Positions 1 to 11,323 of a DNA stretch of 64,000 nucleotides are shown here, piece by piece. The position numbers and the translations under genes were made by a program. Under the pieces are notes generated by a model that was not told where the DNA came from, ran no database searches, and saw nothing but the letters and a program-made list of their open reading frames with translations. Source of the DNA: Prinsepia uniflora (lineage: Eukaryota > Streptophyta > Magnoliopsida > Rosales > Rosaceae). The stretch covers positions 33,887,566 through 33,951,565 of the forward strand of contig CM064871.1 of the NCBI GenBank assembly GCA_032719365.1, read 5' to 3'. Position 1 is the stretch's first letter. Every line of letters begins with the position of its first letter.

Positions 1-256
1 TGTCTTCTTATGAAATGTTTTTATAAACTCTTGTTTTGTCCACTCACAGCTTTTAATGTTTTGACTGCCCTTCAAGTTGACAGCGGATGTGGACTGTAGC
101 AGAGACCGAGATATCACATACCTCCTCCGAATCCTGGTGTACTCTGATATACCTAGGAGGGAAAAGGTCGAAAATATCCCTTGTCTGATACTTTGTGTCA
201 GACGGGAGCAGGGTCATCCCGCATAAATCCCGTAGGGATTGGGATGGGTCCTGTCA
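1..256 (+). mobile_element. LTR family A, 3' terminal part
   Basis: This is the last 256 bases of a plus-strand family A LTR cut by the window edge. It carries the family landmarks in order: the GTCCACTCACAG arm, a CCCTTCAAG motif, the GTCTGA...TCAGAC terminal hairpin (183-203) and the end GGGATGGGTCCTGTCA. No TGGTATCAGAGC primer binding site follows; a Tat-like gag remnant starts at once. So it is the 3' LTR of an element or a solo LTR inserted into that gag. The right target-site copy would be CATTC (257-261), but the left side is outside the window. Confidence 0.85.
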
Positions 257-1310
257 CATTCAATGTGATGGAGAGCTAGAAGATGATCTATATCATCAGA
301 TTCAGTCATCCTCGACTTCATCTTTCATGAGGGACATTAAGGAAGAATCGTTCCATCAACATTTTACCACTCCAAACTTTGATCAGTTCAAGGGGATCGA
401 CCTCTCACCTAGTAAAGCATTTTGAGTATTACCATGTTGTCATCGTGCCTCATAGGCATAATGATGCACTCATGTGCAAGGTATTCTAGGTCTAATTGCA
501 AGGCCAAGCCATGACATAGTTCAAATTTCCCCATAAATCCATTGCCTCCTTTTAAAGAGCTGGCTTTTACTATTGTGAAGAATAATCACAACTTTGAAAT
601 GTGGAAATAAAGGATGATCATCTCTTTACCATAAAAAAAATATCAAAGGAAACCGTCGGAAAATACATTTGGAGATACTACGAAGAAATTCCTCGCATTA
701 TTGGATGCAGCGACCTCGTTGTTGAAATGACATGCAACTAGAGACGTCCCAAGGATAGACATATTTATGGCGCATTGTCATGAACAATGCTCACAGTCTC
801 ATCAAGATGCTCCCTCTAGTATACCAATATGGATGCTGGGAGGATGAGAAAGCTGACACCCGCACACCTGATTATGCCATCAAGTTAGAAAGCCTCCATA
901 AAAAAACTCCACACAAGGATAATCCCAACACTAAATTTTCACATGGGGAGTCCAACGAAAGCAAGCCATACTTCAAATTCTTCAACCATTGGGAAGCCCA
1001 ATTTACAATTTTCCATGTCAATCCAATAGATTTACTATGAGATCAAGGACAAGACTTGGTTTAAAAAACAAGGACATGTCAAAGCCGATTAGGAGAAAGC
1101 CGATAAGACAAAGTGGTGTCTCTATCACGATTGTTATGGGTACTACATCGGCACATGTACATATTTTGAGAGAAATCTCTGGAATCTCGTCAAGGAAGGA
1201 CATTATACTAATTATATTAAAGATAAGACTACAGATCATCTAGAAAACAAAGGAACTAAGGAGCCTGCACCAAAGGTGATTTTCATTAACAAATCATCGC
1301 TGAATCAGAA
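257..1310 (+). pseudogene. Ty3/gypsy (Tat-like) gag remnant
   Basis: This is a decayed capsid gene of a Tat-like plant Ty3/gypsy element. Translation in changing frames gives pieces typical of this gag: an HFTTPNFDQF-like stretch near 355-390, then KHFEYYHVV and DALMCKVF near 415-486, KNNHNFEMW near 580-605, and around 1109-1220 a region resembling the C-x2-H...GH...C tail motif followed by LVKEGHYTNYI. The histidine of that motif is now tyrosine. Many stops and frameshifts break it and no start codon can be chosen. The 5' end is cut by the LTR ending at 256. Assignment to Tat rather than another Ty3 clade rests on these short matches. Confidence 0.6.
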
Positions 1311-1845
1311 TTGATAGGAACAACTTCCATGCATAAAAAAGAGGAAGATTTGTGACTTCTTGGGGCTAACTCAAGACTCCCATGTTGACATCCTCAAGGT
1401 GGCAAACAACCTTGTTAGTTTCTCTTTGAAAGACAAGGTGGGACTTGACTAGTTGCATGATTATGCTCACATTACATCAATCCATATCGCGTTTTCTCAA
1501 GTTAATCGTATTCATGTCGACGAAGGAAGCACAGTAAATATCCTCAACTTGGATGCAATGGGAAACATGGATTTCAAGAACATCACTGCAAAAAAAGGCC
1601 ATCTTGCTTTGGTGTTTCAAGGGGTCAACAACTCAAATATCCTATTAGAATCCTTCAGTTAGACGTTTACACTTCATATATCTTCACAACTCAAACATTC
1701 AAGTCATAGATAAATACTTGCCATACAATGGCATATTAGGAAGACCATGGCTTCACAACATCCTAGCCAACACCTCAAGCCATTATCAAGAAATTCAATT
1801 CCTGATCCCTGAAGGAGGAGTACTTGAGATCCAGCAGATTGATTG
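1311..1845 (+). pseudogene. Ty3/gypsy (Tat-like) protease remnant
   Basis: This continues the gag remnant. An aspartic protease of the retropepsin type can be seen: a stretch reading HVDEGSTVNIL (near 1519-1551) matches the active-site segment that is usually VDGGSSVNIL or VDSGSSANIL, with the catalytic D-x-G now D-E-G. Near 1712-1830 a second landmark, YNGILGRPWLHNI followed by FLIPEGGVLEI, matches the end of the domain. Stop codons lie between the pieces. The homology ends abruptly near 1845 where family A LTR sequence begins, so reverse transcriptase and later domains of this element are missing. Confidence 0.65.
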
Positions 1846-1849
1846 ACTT

Positions 1850-2339
1850 ATGATTTATTGTTGATTTCCGATGTTTTCAGAGGTGTTGGATAATGGCCCG
1901 GTTTATATGGCTTGATGGATTTTAGGTTATGTTCTGTACTTGGATTTAATTCATGATTTTGGACTGAGGCCCCGTATTTATGGTTTCAGGCTAAGGGCCG
2001 AGGTTTGAGGAAAGGAAAATGATTTTGATTTTCCTACACGGTTTTCTTATATTGGAAATGAAATGGATTATGAAATGATGCATGCATTGGTTTTACATGG
2101 AGGGTAGAAATGTCTTTTCTATAACGTGTTTTATAACTGATTTATATTTGTCCACTCACAACTTTTGTGTTTTTATTGACCCTCCAGAGCTGATCGAGAG
2201 GTGGAGGCATGAGTGGGCACATGTGTGGCTATCCCTTGTTTGAAAAGTGCTGAGGGTAATTTCGGAACTTCAGTTGACTTGTCAGATGGGAGCAGGACTG
2301 AGCACGATTATGAATATTACTCAGGGGACGTTCCTGTTA
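1850..2339 (+). mobile_element. LTR family A, 5'-truncated 5' LTR of a LARD-like element
   Basis: This is the last ~490 bases of a plus-strand family A LTR. Landmarks are the GCATGCAT motif (near 2080), GTCCACTCACAA (near 2151), GACCCTCCAG, and the separated CCCTTGTTTGA / GTCAGATGGGAGCAGG pair. It ends CCTGTTA at 2339, where other copies end CCTGTCA. The bases after it are a damaged version of the initiator tRNA-Met primer binding site, so I read it as the 5' LTR of the element ending at 8847. The left boundary is approximate; most of the LTR was lost by deletion. Confidence 0.75.
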
Positions 2340-5300
2340 GGTAGTCTCAATCGGGTGTGACGACCCGAGTGGTATGGTTGTGAACCAGTGGCGGTCGCGG
2401 GTGTGGATAACCTGTAGGACGAGGATGATTTGAGGAACTCCGTGGGATGACTGGTCGAGATTGTGAGTATCTGAATAAGAAACCCCAGAGTACATGCTTA
2501 GTCTGGAAACCGTGAGTTGGGGTTTGGGGTAAAGTAGTCATTGTGGCTTGGGCCGACTTACGACCAGATTGGAAATGGTGCTGTTGGGGGCAGCCGATGG
2601 TTATGTAGATGACTCTGGACGAGCCCAGTAGGATTGCAGCGTTTGGTTGGCTTTGAGCTGCTCAGAAATGTGGCTGACGAGGGAGGTTAGTTCCCGCAAC
2701 CCGAGCGATGATTAAGGGTTTTTGCTCGGTAGGAGTAGAGATTTGGGACTGGTGTGTATTGAGCACGAGTTAGAGGACGATGTGCCACGCACTGGTAGGA
2801 ACCACTAACTGAGGTGGGAGATAAGATGACCATTGGCAGGTCATGTTTCGAGACGAACGGTCAGGATGCCGTTAGTTGATCAAAGTAGCGCAGTGGAAAC
2901 GCGGTGGACCTATTCTTCGTGTTGGAGCAGACTAGGTTGGTATGGTCAGGTTGACCATGAGTAAGATTGGTTTTCGTGGACTCATCCTGTTGTGTTGGAG
3001 ATGTCAAGTGTGTTGGACTGTGTCGGCACATGCCGTGGTTGGCATTTGGGTGATGTCGAGGCTAGCATTCAGTGATTCCCCGAGCTTAGGGATGGACAGC
3101 TTGGGGATTGTGACTGAGGAGTCTGAGGCCAGTGATTGTGGATTGAGGATTACAAGAGTCGGTGACCCGAAAAGAAACCTCGGGAAGATTGAAACGCGAT
3201 GACTGACATCCTTTTGGATGTACAGAAACGGTGATAACCGACAGTCGAGTTGGCCAGTGAGTTGGTTTGGTTACGGACACGTGGTCATGATGCGTAGGAG
3301 TTGAGGATCACCTAAGTATAGCGGAGTTGACGTTTGGACGGTTTTTCCAATGGTGGTATTCGTGTTGCGGATTGAGTTCAATGGTTGGAAAAGGTGGACA
3401 TATTTCCAACATGGCTGGAATCTCGAAATCAGGAAATGTTAAGATTGATACGATGAGATACTGTGTTTGGTTTCGTGTTGGTGATTAGGTTGTGTGGTGG
3501 ATACTCTGGAGTTGAGTTGGGAGACTCGTTGTTGGCATGTCAGGATTTGTGACCCCCCCTTGATCGTGGACACTGGTGGATGTGTTCAGGAATAGAAGAG
3601 TACTTGTTGACGCCATCATTGGCCTGTGTGGCGAGCGTCAGGGGATGATGTTAAGATTAATTAAGGAAGAATGACTTGTGATCACATGGTTGGGGACCAT
3701 TCTGTGTTCCGTTGAAGGATGACGGAAGGAAACAAAAATGGAGTGACTATAACTGAGCGATATGAAGTTATTGAAGAAAACCCACAATCCACACGTGCTT
3801 TTAGATGTGTTGAGTACGTTAGAGATGTGATCCGACGTGGTAGTCTGATCATTTGAGGGAATCGAAGGCGAAGTCGTGAGCCAGTAGATGGGATCCACTT
3901 AGGAGTGATTGGATCAAGATTGGCTTGTTTCTGGCTCCGGGTTGAGCTGTTGAGGATTGGATATCTTGACCATCTTGGAGTTATGCAGGACGTGTGTGGT
4001 CCGTCTCGCATACGTGTGGATTTTGGTTTTGAAGTTACTGTTGGGTATTCCCTGTGTACGTAATTGAGATGTAATTGGTGTTCATATTGGTCGGGAGACC
4101 CAGGAGACCGGGAGACTCGGAAGGGACTTGAGTCGGATTTCCCCGGAAGCTATGTAGTTCAGCCTAGTGGTATGATTGGACCGACGGACTACACAAGCAA
4201 AGAGTGACCGGCTTATAGGCAGGTGTTAATCGATCTGGTTACGAGGAGATTTTGTGTGCCCTGGAGATATACTGTGAGGGTGACGAGTACATTATTATGT
4301 TGTTGGTTGGATTTTGGATGTCGTAGTGCGTCGCTGATGCCACTGTGATTGGTTAGTGGACGTACCGTAAGATGACGTTGGATGTCCATGAGGATGTACT
4401 CTACGAGCTGTGTTTGAGGTATTCTAAAATATCTTTGTTTTTATTCCAAGTTTGTAGGGTTGTTCTTGCGTGTGTTTGGTGGTATGCACCGTGGTTAAGG
4501 TTGGTGGTAATTGGTGCATGTACTTGAAATGTGTACGTACTGATCCTGCAGTGGTCGGCACCATGCCGATGTAATTAGACGTGCAGCGTGATGTTCTGGT
4601 AAAAGTGTTGGTGATCGACTTAGTGTTGACAAATGATGTAGATAGATGGATGATCGGCGTAGTTCCGATAAGATGGGATTTGACAGAGCATGTGGACTGG
4701 ATCCGGGTGATCTAGAGTGATCTGTTGATTATTACTGACTTGAGCTGGATGCTCAGAGCCATGAGTGGCTTCTGGGACCCTAATATTGACATGGGTGACC
4801 ACTGTTTGATAGGTTTGTGATGGGGTCCGGTTGCACATAGATAGTGTAGGACGTGATTAGTGTGCCCATAGGTTGACTATGTTGGTGGTTATTGGAACCA
4901 CTGGTGAGATGGTTAGCTAAGCTAGTAGTGAGAGCGAGTATGATTGGGACTTCCGTGGGATCGGCGCGGATCTCTGACGGAAGTAGTATGGATTGTTAAA
5001 TGGATATGGGTGAACAGATGTACCGGGATAGATAGATGCTTTCTTGAGAATTGGTTGCAAGGTGAGATTTTTATTGTCGAGGACAGACTCACCTGATGTA
5101 CTGGGACGTTGTTATGTGGTACGCTCGACTTGAAAAGGAGGTGGAAGTGTTGGAAATTGATAGCAGTGGTGTTGTAGCGTACCTAGGGTAAATTGAGCCG
5201 TGAGTGTCGGCTGGTGAGACGTTAGAGGTAGCTCGGGTACGAGTTGGAAATGTGTTAAACCCGATGAGGAACGGATGATCCGCCAATTGGACTTAACCTT

Positions 5301-5482
5301 GATAGATGGTTCGCTTGGTCGAGTTGGGGTGACAGTTTGGGAGCTGTCAAGATATGTTGGATTGGTAGATGCTGAACACTGGGTAGGAAACCCAGGTGTG
5401 AGATCAGTTGGATTTCCCCCAGTTAGTGACAGAAGTACGAGATTCTGAATTTCGGGGACAAAATTCTTTAAAGGGGGTAGAT
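2340..5482 (+). mobile_element. Internal region of LARD-like element, no recognisable genes
   Basis: This 3.1 kb lies between the truncated 5' LTR and the 3' LTR. It has no open frame over about 110 codons and I recognise no gag or pol motif in it. Short blocks match the reverse complement of 27075-29851 (for example near 2940-3060 and 3400-3440), so both are copies of one non-autonomous internal domain. The right end, with a TTCGGGGACAAAATTC motif and then the purine tract AAAGGGGGTAGA, resembles the tail of Tekay/Del elements. It probably used proteins supplied by autonomous family A elements; that is inference. Confidence 0.6.
5469..5482 (+). other. Polypurine tract before 3' LTR
   Basis: The purine-rich stretch AAAGGGGGTAGAT directly precedes the LTR start TGTAACGACCC. 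This is where plus-strand DNA synthesis is primed in LTR retrotransposons. Confidence 0.8.
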
Positions 5483-5855
5483 TGTAACGACCCGTCCTGG
5501 AAACCGGGACTAGATTAGTGGTTAAGGACAGATTAGTGAAGTTAATCGGTGATTAGTTGGATGACTTCGGACGGACAGTGCGAAATGACGATTTTGCCCC
5601 TGGAATGGGAAAAAATGTTAACTTTTTGTCTGGGCGGTTAAATGGAATTTGACTGATGACCGTGACGTATTTCGTGACGTCACAAGTTCATAGACAGGTG
5701 GCACGTCCGATTCCGATATCCGAGAGAAAAGTTATGACATTCAGAAGTTCGAGGGTACTTTGGTAATTTGGTTAAAAAGGGGTAATTTGTTGACTTTTCA
5801 TACGACATGGACTTTTCACATACTTTGAGGACCGTTAGGTAGGTCTTGATCCTCT

Positions 5856-6547
5856 GAGTACAACGACAGATGGCACACTATCATCAGAGTTCGGATGGCT
5901 CGGAGTTCGGTCAAGATATGCTAGAAGCATTTTGGTAAATTTACCTCAAAAGGGCATTTTGGTCATTTTCTTGCATTGGGATCTGTGCCTAGTGACTAAG
6001 GGACAAGTGGCTACCCTGGGGTTGATGTCCACTGGTTTTGGGACATCTGTCCTTCTGTGGAAGGTGGGAGAATCCTTCCCACCAACTTCATATGTTTAAA
6101 GGAAACTGAAAATTGGGAAGAAACAGAGACTGTGTGGTCGTGAAGAACCCAAACCGCCCTCAAACGTGGTCCTTTGCCCATGGTATATGAATAGAAATGA
6201 GTACAACGACAGACGGCACACTATCACTATCATCAGAGTTCAGATGGCTCGGAGTTCGGTAAAGATATGCTAGAAGAATTTTGGTAAATTTACCTCAAAA
6301 GGGCATTTTGGTCATTTTCCTGCATTGGGATCTGTGCCCAGTGACTAAGGGACAAGTGGCTACCCTGGGGTTGATGTCCACTGGTTTTGGGACATCTGTC
6401 CTTGTGTGGAAGGTGGGAGAATCCTTCCCACCAACTTCATATGTTTAAAGGAAACAGAAAATAGGGAAGAAACAGAGACTGTGTGGTCGTGAAGAACCCA
6501 AACCGTCCTCAAACGTGGTCCTTTGCCCATGGTATATGAATAGAAAT
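5856..6547 (+). repeat. ~345-bp tandem duplication inside LTR U3
   Basis: Two adjacent copies, 5856-6198 and 6199-6547, both start GAGTACAACGACAGA and end at ATGAATAGAAAT. They are nearly identical apart from a few substitutions and one short CACTAT expansion in the second copy. No other family A LTR in the window has this duplication, so it arose in this copy or its recent ancestor. Confidence 0.9.
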
Positions 6548-8060
6548 GAGAGGGGAGGTTAAGACAAAGGTACTGGTGGTCCAAGCAGAGCCCACGACGG
6601 CGCAGGGAGGTAAGAAACCTATAAACGCCCTGTTTTCCTTCAAACCGTCTTTTGAATTTTAAGGATGCAATGATCAAATTAGTTGATGGGAAAACATTTC
6701 TGGAAGTTATACAGGTCGAATGAGTTCAATTTTGTGGCCTGTGGTGGCCGGAATGAGGGAGAGAAGTAAGGTTGAGTCGTGAAGCCTCTGTTGAAATTCA
6801 AGAATGGAAACTTGCTGTTTAATGGTTGATGAGCACGCCTGTAAATGGGAATACGTTTCCGGGGACGCAAGAAACCTCTTGGGGTTGAGCCCGTGACTTA
6901 AGGTGGCTGGGAGTACTTGAACAGAGAAAGAAGAGTTTTGGGTGTTCCCTCGATTTATGATGGTATGATATAGCCCTCAAGGTTATGTTTTGAAGTCGTA
7001 GATGAGTAGGGAAGGACTGGACGAAGGTGTAGGTGTAAAAGGCTTAAGAAAAGATGGAAAAATGGCAGAGAATCGGTCATGCGGGTCGGTCTGGATTGGG
7101 TCGGTCTGGACCGGGTCGATGCGAGGTTGAAGATGACTGTAGTAGGCGCGTGGCTCCCACGCGCAGCCACTTTGGACGGCGTGTGAGGGGGCGTGACAGC
7201 TCTTTTGGGAACGTTTTCAACATGTGATTTAATGTATTCAATGTAAAGAACATTTTAGGACTAGTTTCGAGTCGATCAGATATCGTCTCGATATATTTCG
7301 GGATGTCCGAAGGTTTTAAGGCTCGGTTAAAAATAGTTAAAAATTTGAGAAAATTACGGGGCTTTAGTATAAGCATTATGAAGTAGTTAGTGACCTTATT
7401 CTGGGATTTGGACAGGTTTGGGAAAATCGGTGATAGTGGATTGGCCGGGAACGTCGTAAGTGCACGCGTATCGAGGCAACAGCGTCATGGTCTGTGAGTG
7501 GACTTTGCTTTCGAACTTATGATGCATGCATATATGTTTTATATGTTTCCTATACGTGATTTCTATATTTGTGAATTGATATTGATGATTTACGGTTTGC
7601 ACGTATTTCGAGATATTTACAAAATTACACGTTTTACGAGATTACGATTGATGTTGTTATTTGAACATGGTTTTGATGATTTGATTTCAATGATTTAAAA
7701 TGGATTTTGTAAAAGTGATTTCGGGCTTGAAGCCCAGTTCAGCAAAAGTAGTTTTGATAAACGAGATTTCGGGTTTTGGAAACGGATTTCAGGATGACGA
7801 TTCTGGCTTTGGTTTTAGAACTTGAAAGTGGATTTCCCGATTTGAGTTCGGAATGATTATTCCGGATGCCAGCTTACGGAATTATGGTTTCGGATTCGGA
7901 TTTGGGAATGGATGATGAATATGATTCTAGATTTGGATTCGGGACACTGATTTCGGATTCGGCTTGGAATTCGAAATGGTGATTTCGAATTCGGATTTGG
8001 ACATGGATTTGGAAATGGTTTAAAAATGGTTTTGGATTGGATTTGCTAGATCTGGTTATT

Positions 8061-8267
8061 AGGTTTAAAGACCCGGATATGATTATGACGGGGGCGGGCC
8101 CGGATTGGGTTTAAAGACCCGGATCGAGTTTAAAGACTCGGGAGTTTAAAGACTCGGATATTGATATTTCCCCCGTAGGCCTATTGAGTTTAAAGACTCG
8201 GGAGTTTAAAGACTCTGATTATATTAAGGCCTGGATTGAGTTTAAAGACTCTGGAGTTTAACGACTC
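8061..8267 (+). repeat. Array of eight short hairpin units in the LTR
   Basis: Eight copies of a 14-base unit with core TTTAAAG or TTTAACG lie at about 8060, 8107, 8126, 8142, 8185, 8201, 8238 and 8254. Each has arms able to pair: GGGT...ACCC in one early unit, GAGT...ACTC in later ones. The first unit is AGGT...ACCC. The arm bases change together between units. Spacing is irregular, which argues against simple slippage of a fixed repeat. Confidence 0.8.
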
Positions 8268-8847
8268 GGATAGATCCAGCAGGTTCGATGGATGAAAATA
8301 TGTTTTTAAATGTGTTTTGTATTTCGATGAGAACTGGATAATGATGGTTTTCAATGATGGTTTTTTGATCTTTTGGGCAATGACCCGGATGATATGGATT
8401 TTGATAGTTTTGGGCCGAGGCCTGGGATTTGAGAAAAGGAAATAAGTTAGTTTTCGTAATTGATTATGAAATGGTTTTCTGACATGAGTTGATTATGCAT
8501 GCATTGGTTTTTAAATGGAGGGTATAAATGTACTTTTATTATAACCTGTTTTCAGTACTTATCCTTTATTTTTGTCCACTCACAGTGTTTTATGTTTTCG
8601 ATACCCTCCAGGTTGTTGTGGTGCGGGCTGTTCATTGAGAGAAACGGAGACATCACATACGTGATCCACAGTAGAGTCTGCGCGCTCTAGGAAGTCCGAA
8701 ATAGTTTGACCAGTTCATTCGAGAATCCCTTGTCTAGCTTACGTGTTACATGGCGGTTGGACGTCGGTTTAGCCTTCACGTCACGGGTAAGTTAGACGAG
8801 AGCATGACTTTGCCCTTAATCCCGGGGGTTGAGGGTGGGTCCTATCA

Positions 8848-9101
8848 TCTTAACTTCGTCCTCGAATGTCGGAATCGGACGTGCACCTACCTATGAACTG
8901 GTGACGTCCCAAACTACGTCACAGTCATCGGTCAAAGTCCATTTGACCGCCCGAACTAAAAGTCAACATTTTTGCCCATCCTAGGGGCAAATCCGTCATT
9001 TTGAACCGTCCGTCCGAAAGCACCCAACTAATCACCGATTAACTTTACTAATCTGTCATTAATCACTACTCTAATCCCGGTTTCCGGAACGGCTCGTTAC
9101 A
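8848..9101 (-). mobile_element. LTR family A, 5' end only, inverted
   Basis: Read on the minus strand this is the first ~254 bases of a family A LTR, starting TGTAACGAGCCG at 9101 and running through TGACTTT and the TGACGTAGTTTGGGACGTCACC block. It stops where the plus-strand LTR ends at 8847. The simplest reading is that the plus-strand element inserted into this older minus-strand LTR and the rest of the target was deleted. The right side abuts Athila protease sequence. Confidence 0.8.
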
Positions 9102-10711
9102 ATACGTGCATCCCGACTGATTTCTATGTTTTGAAGATGGATAGAATTGACAAGAATGGGGAGTCCCCATTAATTTTTCGATGTCCTTTGTTGGCCACAG
9201 TTGAATGCCTCATTTATGTGAAGAAGGGACATGTATCTATTCGGGTTTTAAGCAAACTTCGTACTTTCTCTATACATGATACTATGCAATATCCAGCGGA
9301 ACCTATTGTTGACCTCCATTTGAATACTATTGATATGCTTCTTAATGAGAATTTGAAGCTATCATGTATGGAAGATGACCTAGAAAAAGTACTCACCTTT
9401 GCCCCTAAACCCGAAACCACAATGGACCCAAACACCATGGCCGAATTGCTCTACCTTAATGCCATGCCTCAGATGCACTCATCTAAGGGGCCCTACGAAG
9501 CTTTGCCCCTCACCATGACAGAGACCTTGCCCTCTCATATCTCTCCCGCTATCCTTGAGCTTAAACCCCTCCCAGAACATCTCGAGTATGCTTACTTAGG
9601 CAGCATCCAAACTCTCCCAGTTATCATAGCCACAAATCTCAGTACACAGGACGAAGAAATGCTTGTCCAAGTTCTTCATACCCATCAAATGGCCAATGGT
9701 TGGACTATTACTGACATTAAGGGTATTAGCCCAGCCAAGTGCATGCATAGAATTATCCTTGAAGAAGATTTGAAGCCCTTCCGAGAGGCACAAAGATGGC
9801 TGAACCCGCCAATGAAGGAAGTTGCCAAGAAAGAGGTGTTGAAACATTTGGACGTGGGAATCATCTATCCAATAAGTGATTCTAAGTGGGTAAGTCCAGT
9901 TCAAATAGTGCGTAAAAAGAGTGGAATTACAGTGGTTAAGAATGAGAAGGATGAGCTTGTGCCCCAAAGGATACACATGTGTTGGATAGTATGCATAGAT
10001 TACCGAAGGCTCAACACTACCACTCGTAAGGATCACTTTCCTTTGCCTTTTATTGATCAAATGTTGGAACGATTGGTAGGTCACTCTCATTATTGTTTCC
10101 TAGATGGATATTCTAGGTATAATTAGATTCCAATTGTCCCGGAAGATCAAGATAAAAAGACATTCACCTGCCCCTATGGAACATTCCCTTACAGGAAAAT
10201 GCCCTTTGGTCGATACAACACACCAGCCACTTTTCAAAGGTGTATGATGAGTATCTTCTCAGATAGGTTGAGGATATCATTGAGGTATTTATGGATGATT
10301 TCTCTGTTTTTGGGCATTCATTTGAGTTGTTTTTTTATTAATCTCTCATGGGTACTTGCACACTGTGAAGAAAGTAACCTAGTGTTGAATTGGGAAAAGT
10401 GTCACTTTATGGTTCAACAACGTATTGTCTTAGGCCATATAATTTCTAGCAAGGGTATTGAGGTGGACAAAGCTAAGTTTAATGTTGTTGGGAGATTTCC
10501 ATACCCAACCAGGGTTAAATAGGTTAGATCATTCTTGGGAGACGCTGGATTTTACAGGAGGTTCATCAAGGATTCCAGCAAGGTATCTCGGCCTATGTGT
10601 GCTTCTCTTGCTAAGGATACTGCGTTAAACTTTGATAGGGAATGTAGGAAGGCTTTTGACACTTTAAAGGACAAGCTCACGAGCTCTCCCATCATTATGC
10701 CCCCTTATTGG
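9102..10711 (+). pseudogene. Athila element pol: end of protease, RT, start of RNase H
   Basis: This is the polyprotein gene of an Athila-lineage Ty3/gypsy element, missing its start. PTDFYVLKMD near 9112-9141 is the end of the protease. Then come the linker with GWTITDIKGISP and the RT block SDSKWVSPVQIV...KSGITVVKN...CIDYRRLN (near 9870-10015). The catalytic FMDD is intact at 10288-10299 but lies in another frame from its flanks, between two compensating shifts. Stops interrupt at 10124-10126 and 10520-10522 (CAG- or GAG-like codons to TAG). FLGDAGFYRRFIK near 10533 is the RT thumb/connection. The frame is cut at 10711 by a TRIM insertion. Not functional. Confidence 0.9.
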
Positions 10712-10863
10712 TGTCAGACCCATGTCTTGGAGGGAACGATGAACGATCCCACATTCCTTCGAGGGAAATGGTCTGGGAGAGGATTGGTGGTGTGCCTTAA
10801 AGGTGTAGGCACACACCTATCTAGCGTGAGGCCTTCTTGGAGCTCATTGGCTTTGGATTCATG

Positions 10864-10940
10864 GGAACTCCAAAGTTAAGCGAGTGGAGGCTGGTGCAAT
10901 CCCATGAAGGGTGACCCACTGGGAAGTTGCACCGTGAGCT
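10864..10940 (+). promoter_or_regulatory. 5S rRNA-like Pol III promoter, LTR1 copy 1
   Basis: AACTCCAAAGTTAAGCGAGT matches the box A region of plant 5S rRNA (AACTCCGAAGTTAAGCG). GGGTGACCCACTGGGAAGT matches box C (GGGTGACCTCCTGGGAAGT). The flanks are not 5S-like, so this is not a 5S gene. Confidence 0.8.
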
Positions 10941-11074
10941 CCCGGGAACAAAACCCTGCTGGTGTAATGGTGCGCCCTGCCTAGAGGGGACAATATCGTG
11001 TTAGGTAGAGTGGGCCGCTGCGTAACTCTGATCTAAACGAGGCCTTTTAGAAGCTCAGTGGCTTTGGGTTCGGT

Positions 11075-11150
11075 TGGAACTCCAAAGTTAAGCGAGTTGA
11101 GGCTGGTGTAATTCCATGATGGGTGACCCCCTGGGAAGTTGCATCGTGAG
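11075..11150 (+). promoter_or_regulatory. 5S rRNA-like Pol III promoter, LTR1 copy 2
   Basis: A second 5S-like segment with box A AAAGTTAAGCGAGTTGAG and box C GATGGGTGACCCCCTGGG. It is closer to true 5S at box C than the first copy. Confidence 0.8.
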
Positions 11151-11255
11151 CTTCCGAAAACAAAACCATGAGGGCAAGGGCAAGGAGGCCCAAAGCGGAC
11201 AATATCGTGCTAGATGAGTCAGGTCCTAACCGAGGAGGGTTGGGTCCTGACAAAA

Positions 11256-11268
11256 TGGTATTAGAGCC
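11256..11268 (+). other. TRIM primer binding site (tRNA-Met)
   Basis: TGGTATTAGAGCC, three bases after the LTR, matches the initiator tRNA-Met primer binding site TGGTATCAGAGCC except for one base. Confidence 0.85.
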
Positions 11269-11310
11269 AGACCCCGACCGGGAAGTGTGCCAGCGAGGAC
11301 GCTGGGCCCT

Positions 11311-11323
11311 AAGGGGGGTGGAT
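11311..11323 (+). other. TRIM polypurine tract
   Basis: AAGGGGGGTGGAT immediately precedes the 3' LTR start TGTAAGACTCG. Confidence 0.85.

Larger units (their letters stand above)
5483..8847 (+). mobile_element. LTR family A, complete 3' LTR (3.4 kb)
   Basis: A full plus-strand LTR beginning TGTAACGACCCGTCC after a polypurine tract and ending GGGTGGGTCCTATCA. It carries the full set of family landmarks: a GCGCGTG/CACGCGC hairpin (7145-7163), CTGTGAGTGGAC with GCATGCAT (7492-7532), a hairpin array (8061-8267), GCATGCAT (near 8497) and GTCCACTCACAG (8574-8585). It is longer than sister LTRs partly because of a ~345-bp tandem duplication at 5856-6547. Several short open frames on either strand fall inside it and are not genes. 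It is the 3' LTR of the LARD-like element starting near 1850. Confidence 0.85.
10712..11252 (+). mobile_element. TRIM 5' LTR
   Basis: It begins TGTCAGACCCATGTC and ends GGGTCCTGACA (TG...CA ends). It contains two tandem halves of ~215 bp, each led by an AGCTCA.TGGCTTTGG motif and a 5S-like segment. Confidence 0.88.

Noticed and set aside
3638..4011. Minus-strand frames of 86 and 109 codons in the LARD-like interior
   Set aside because: Overlapping alternatives, no domain signature; I found no matching open frame in the homologous interior at 27075-29851.
8848..9101. A MITE or foldback transposon, because LTR ends meet head to head
   Set aside because: Sequence matches the first 254 bp of the family A LTR with no terminal inverted repeat of its own and no separate target duplication.
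9596..10090. A 164-codon minus-strand frame
   Set aside because: It is the antisense shadow of the Athila RT frame, which has clear family motifs.
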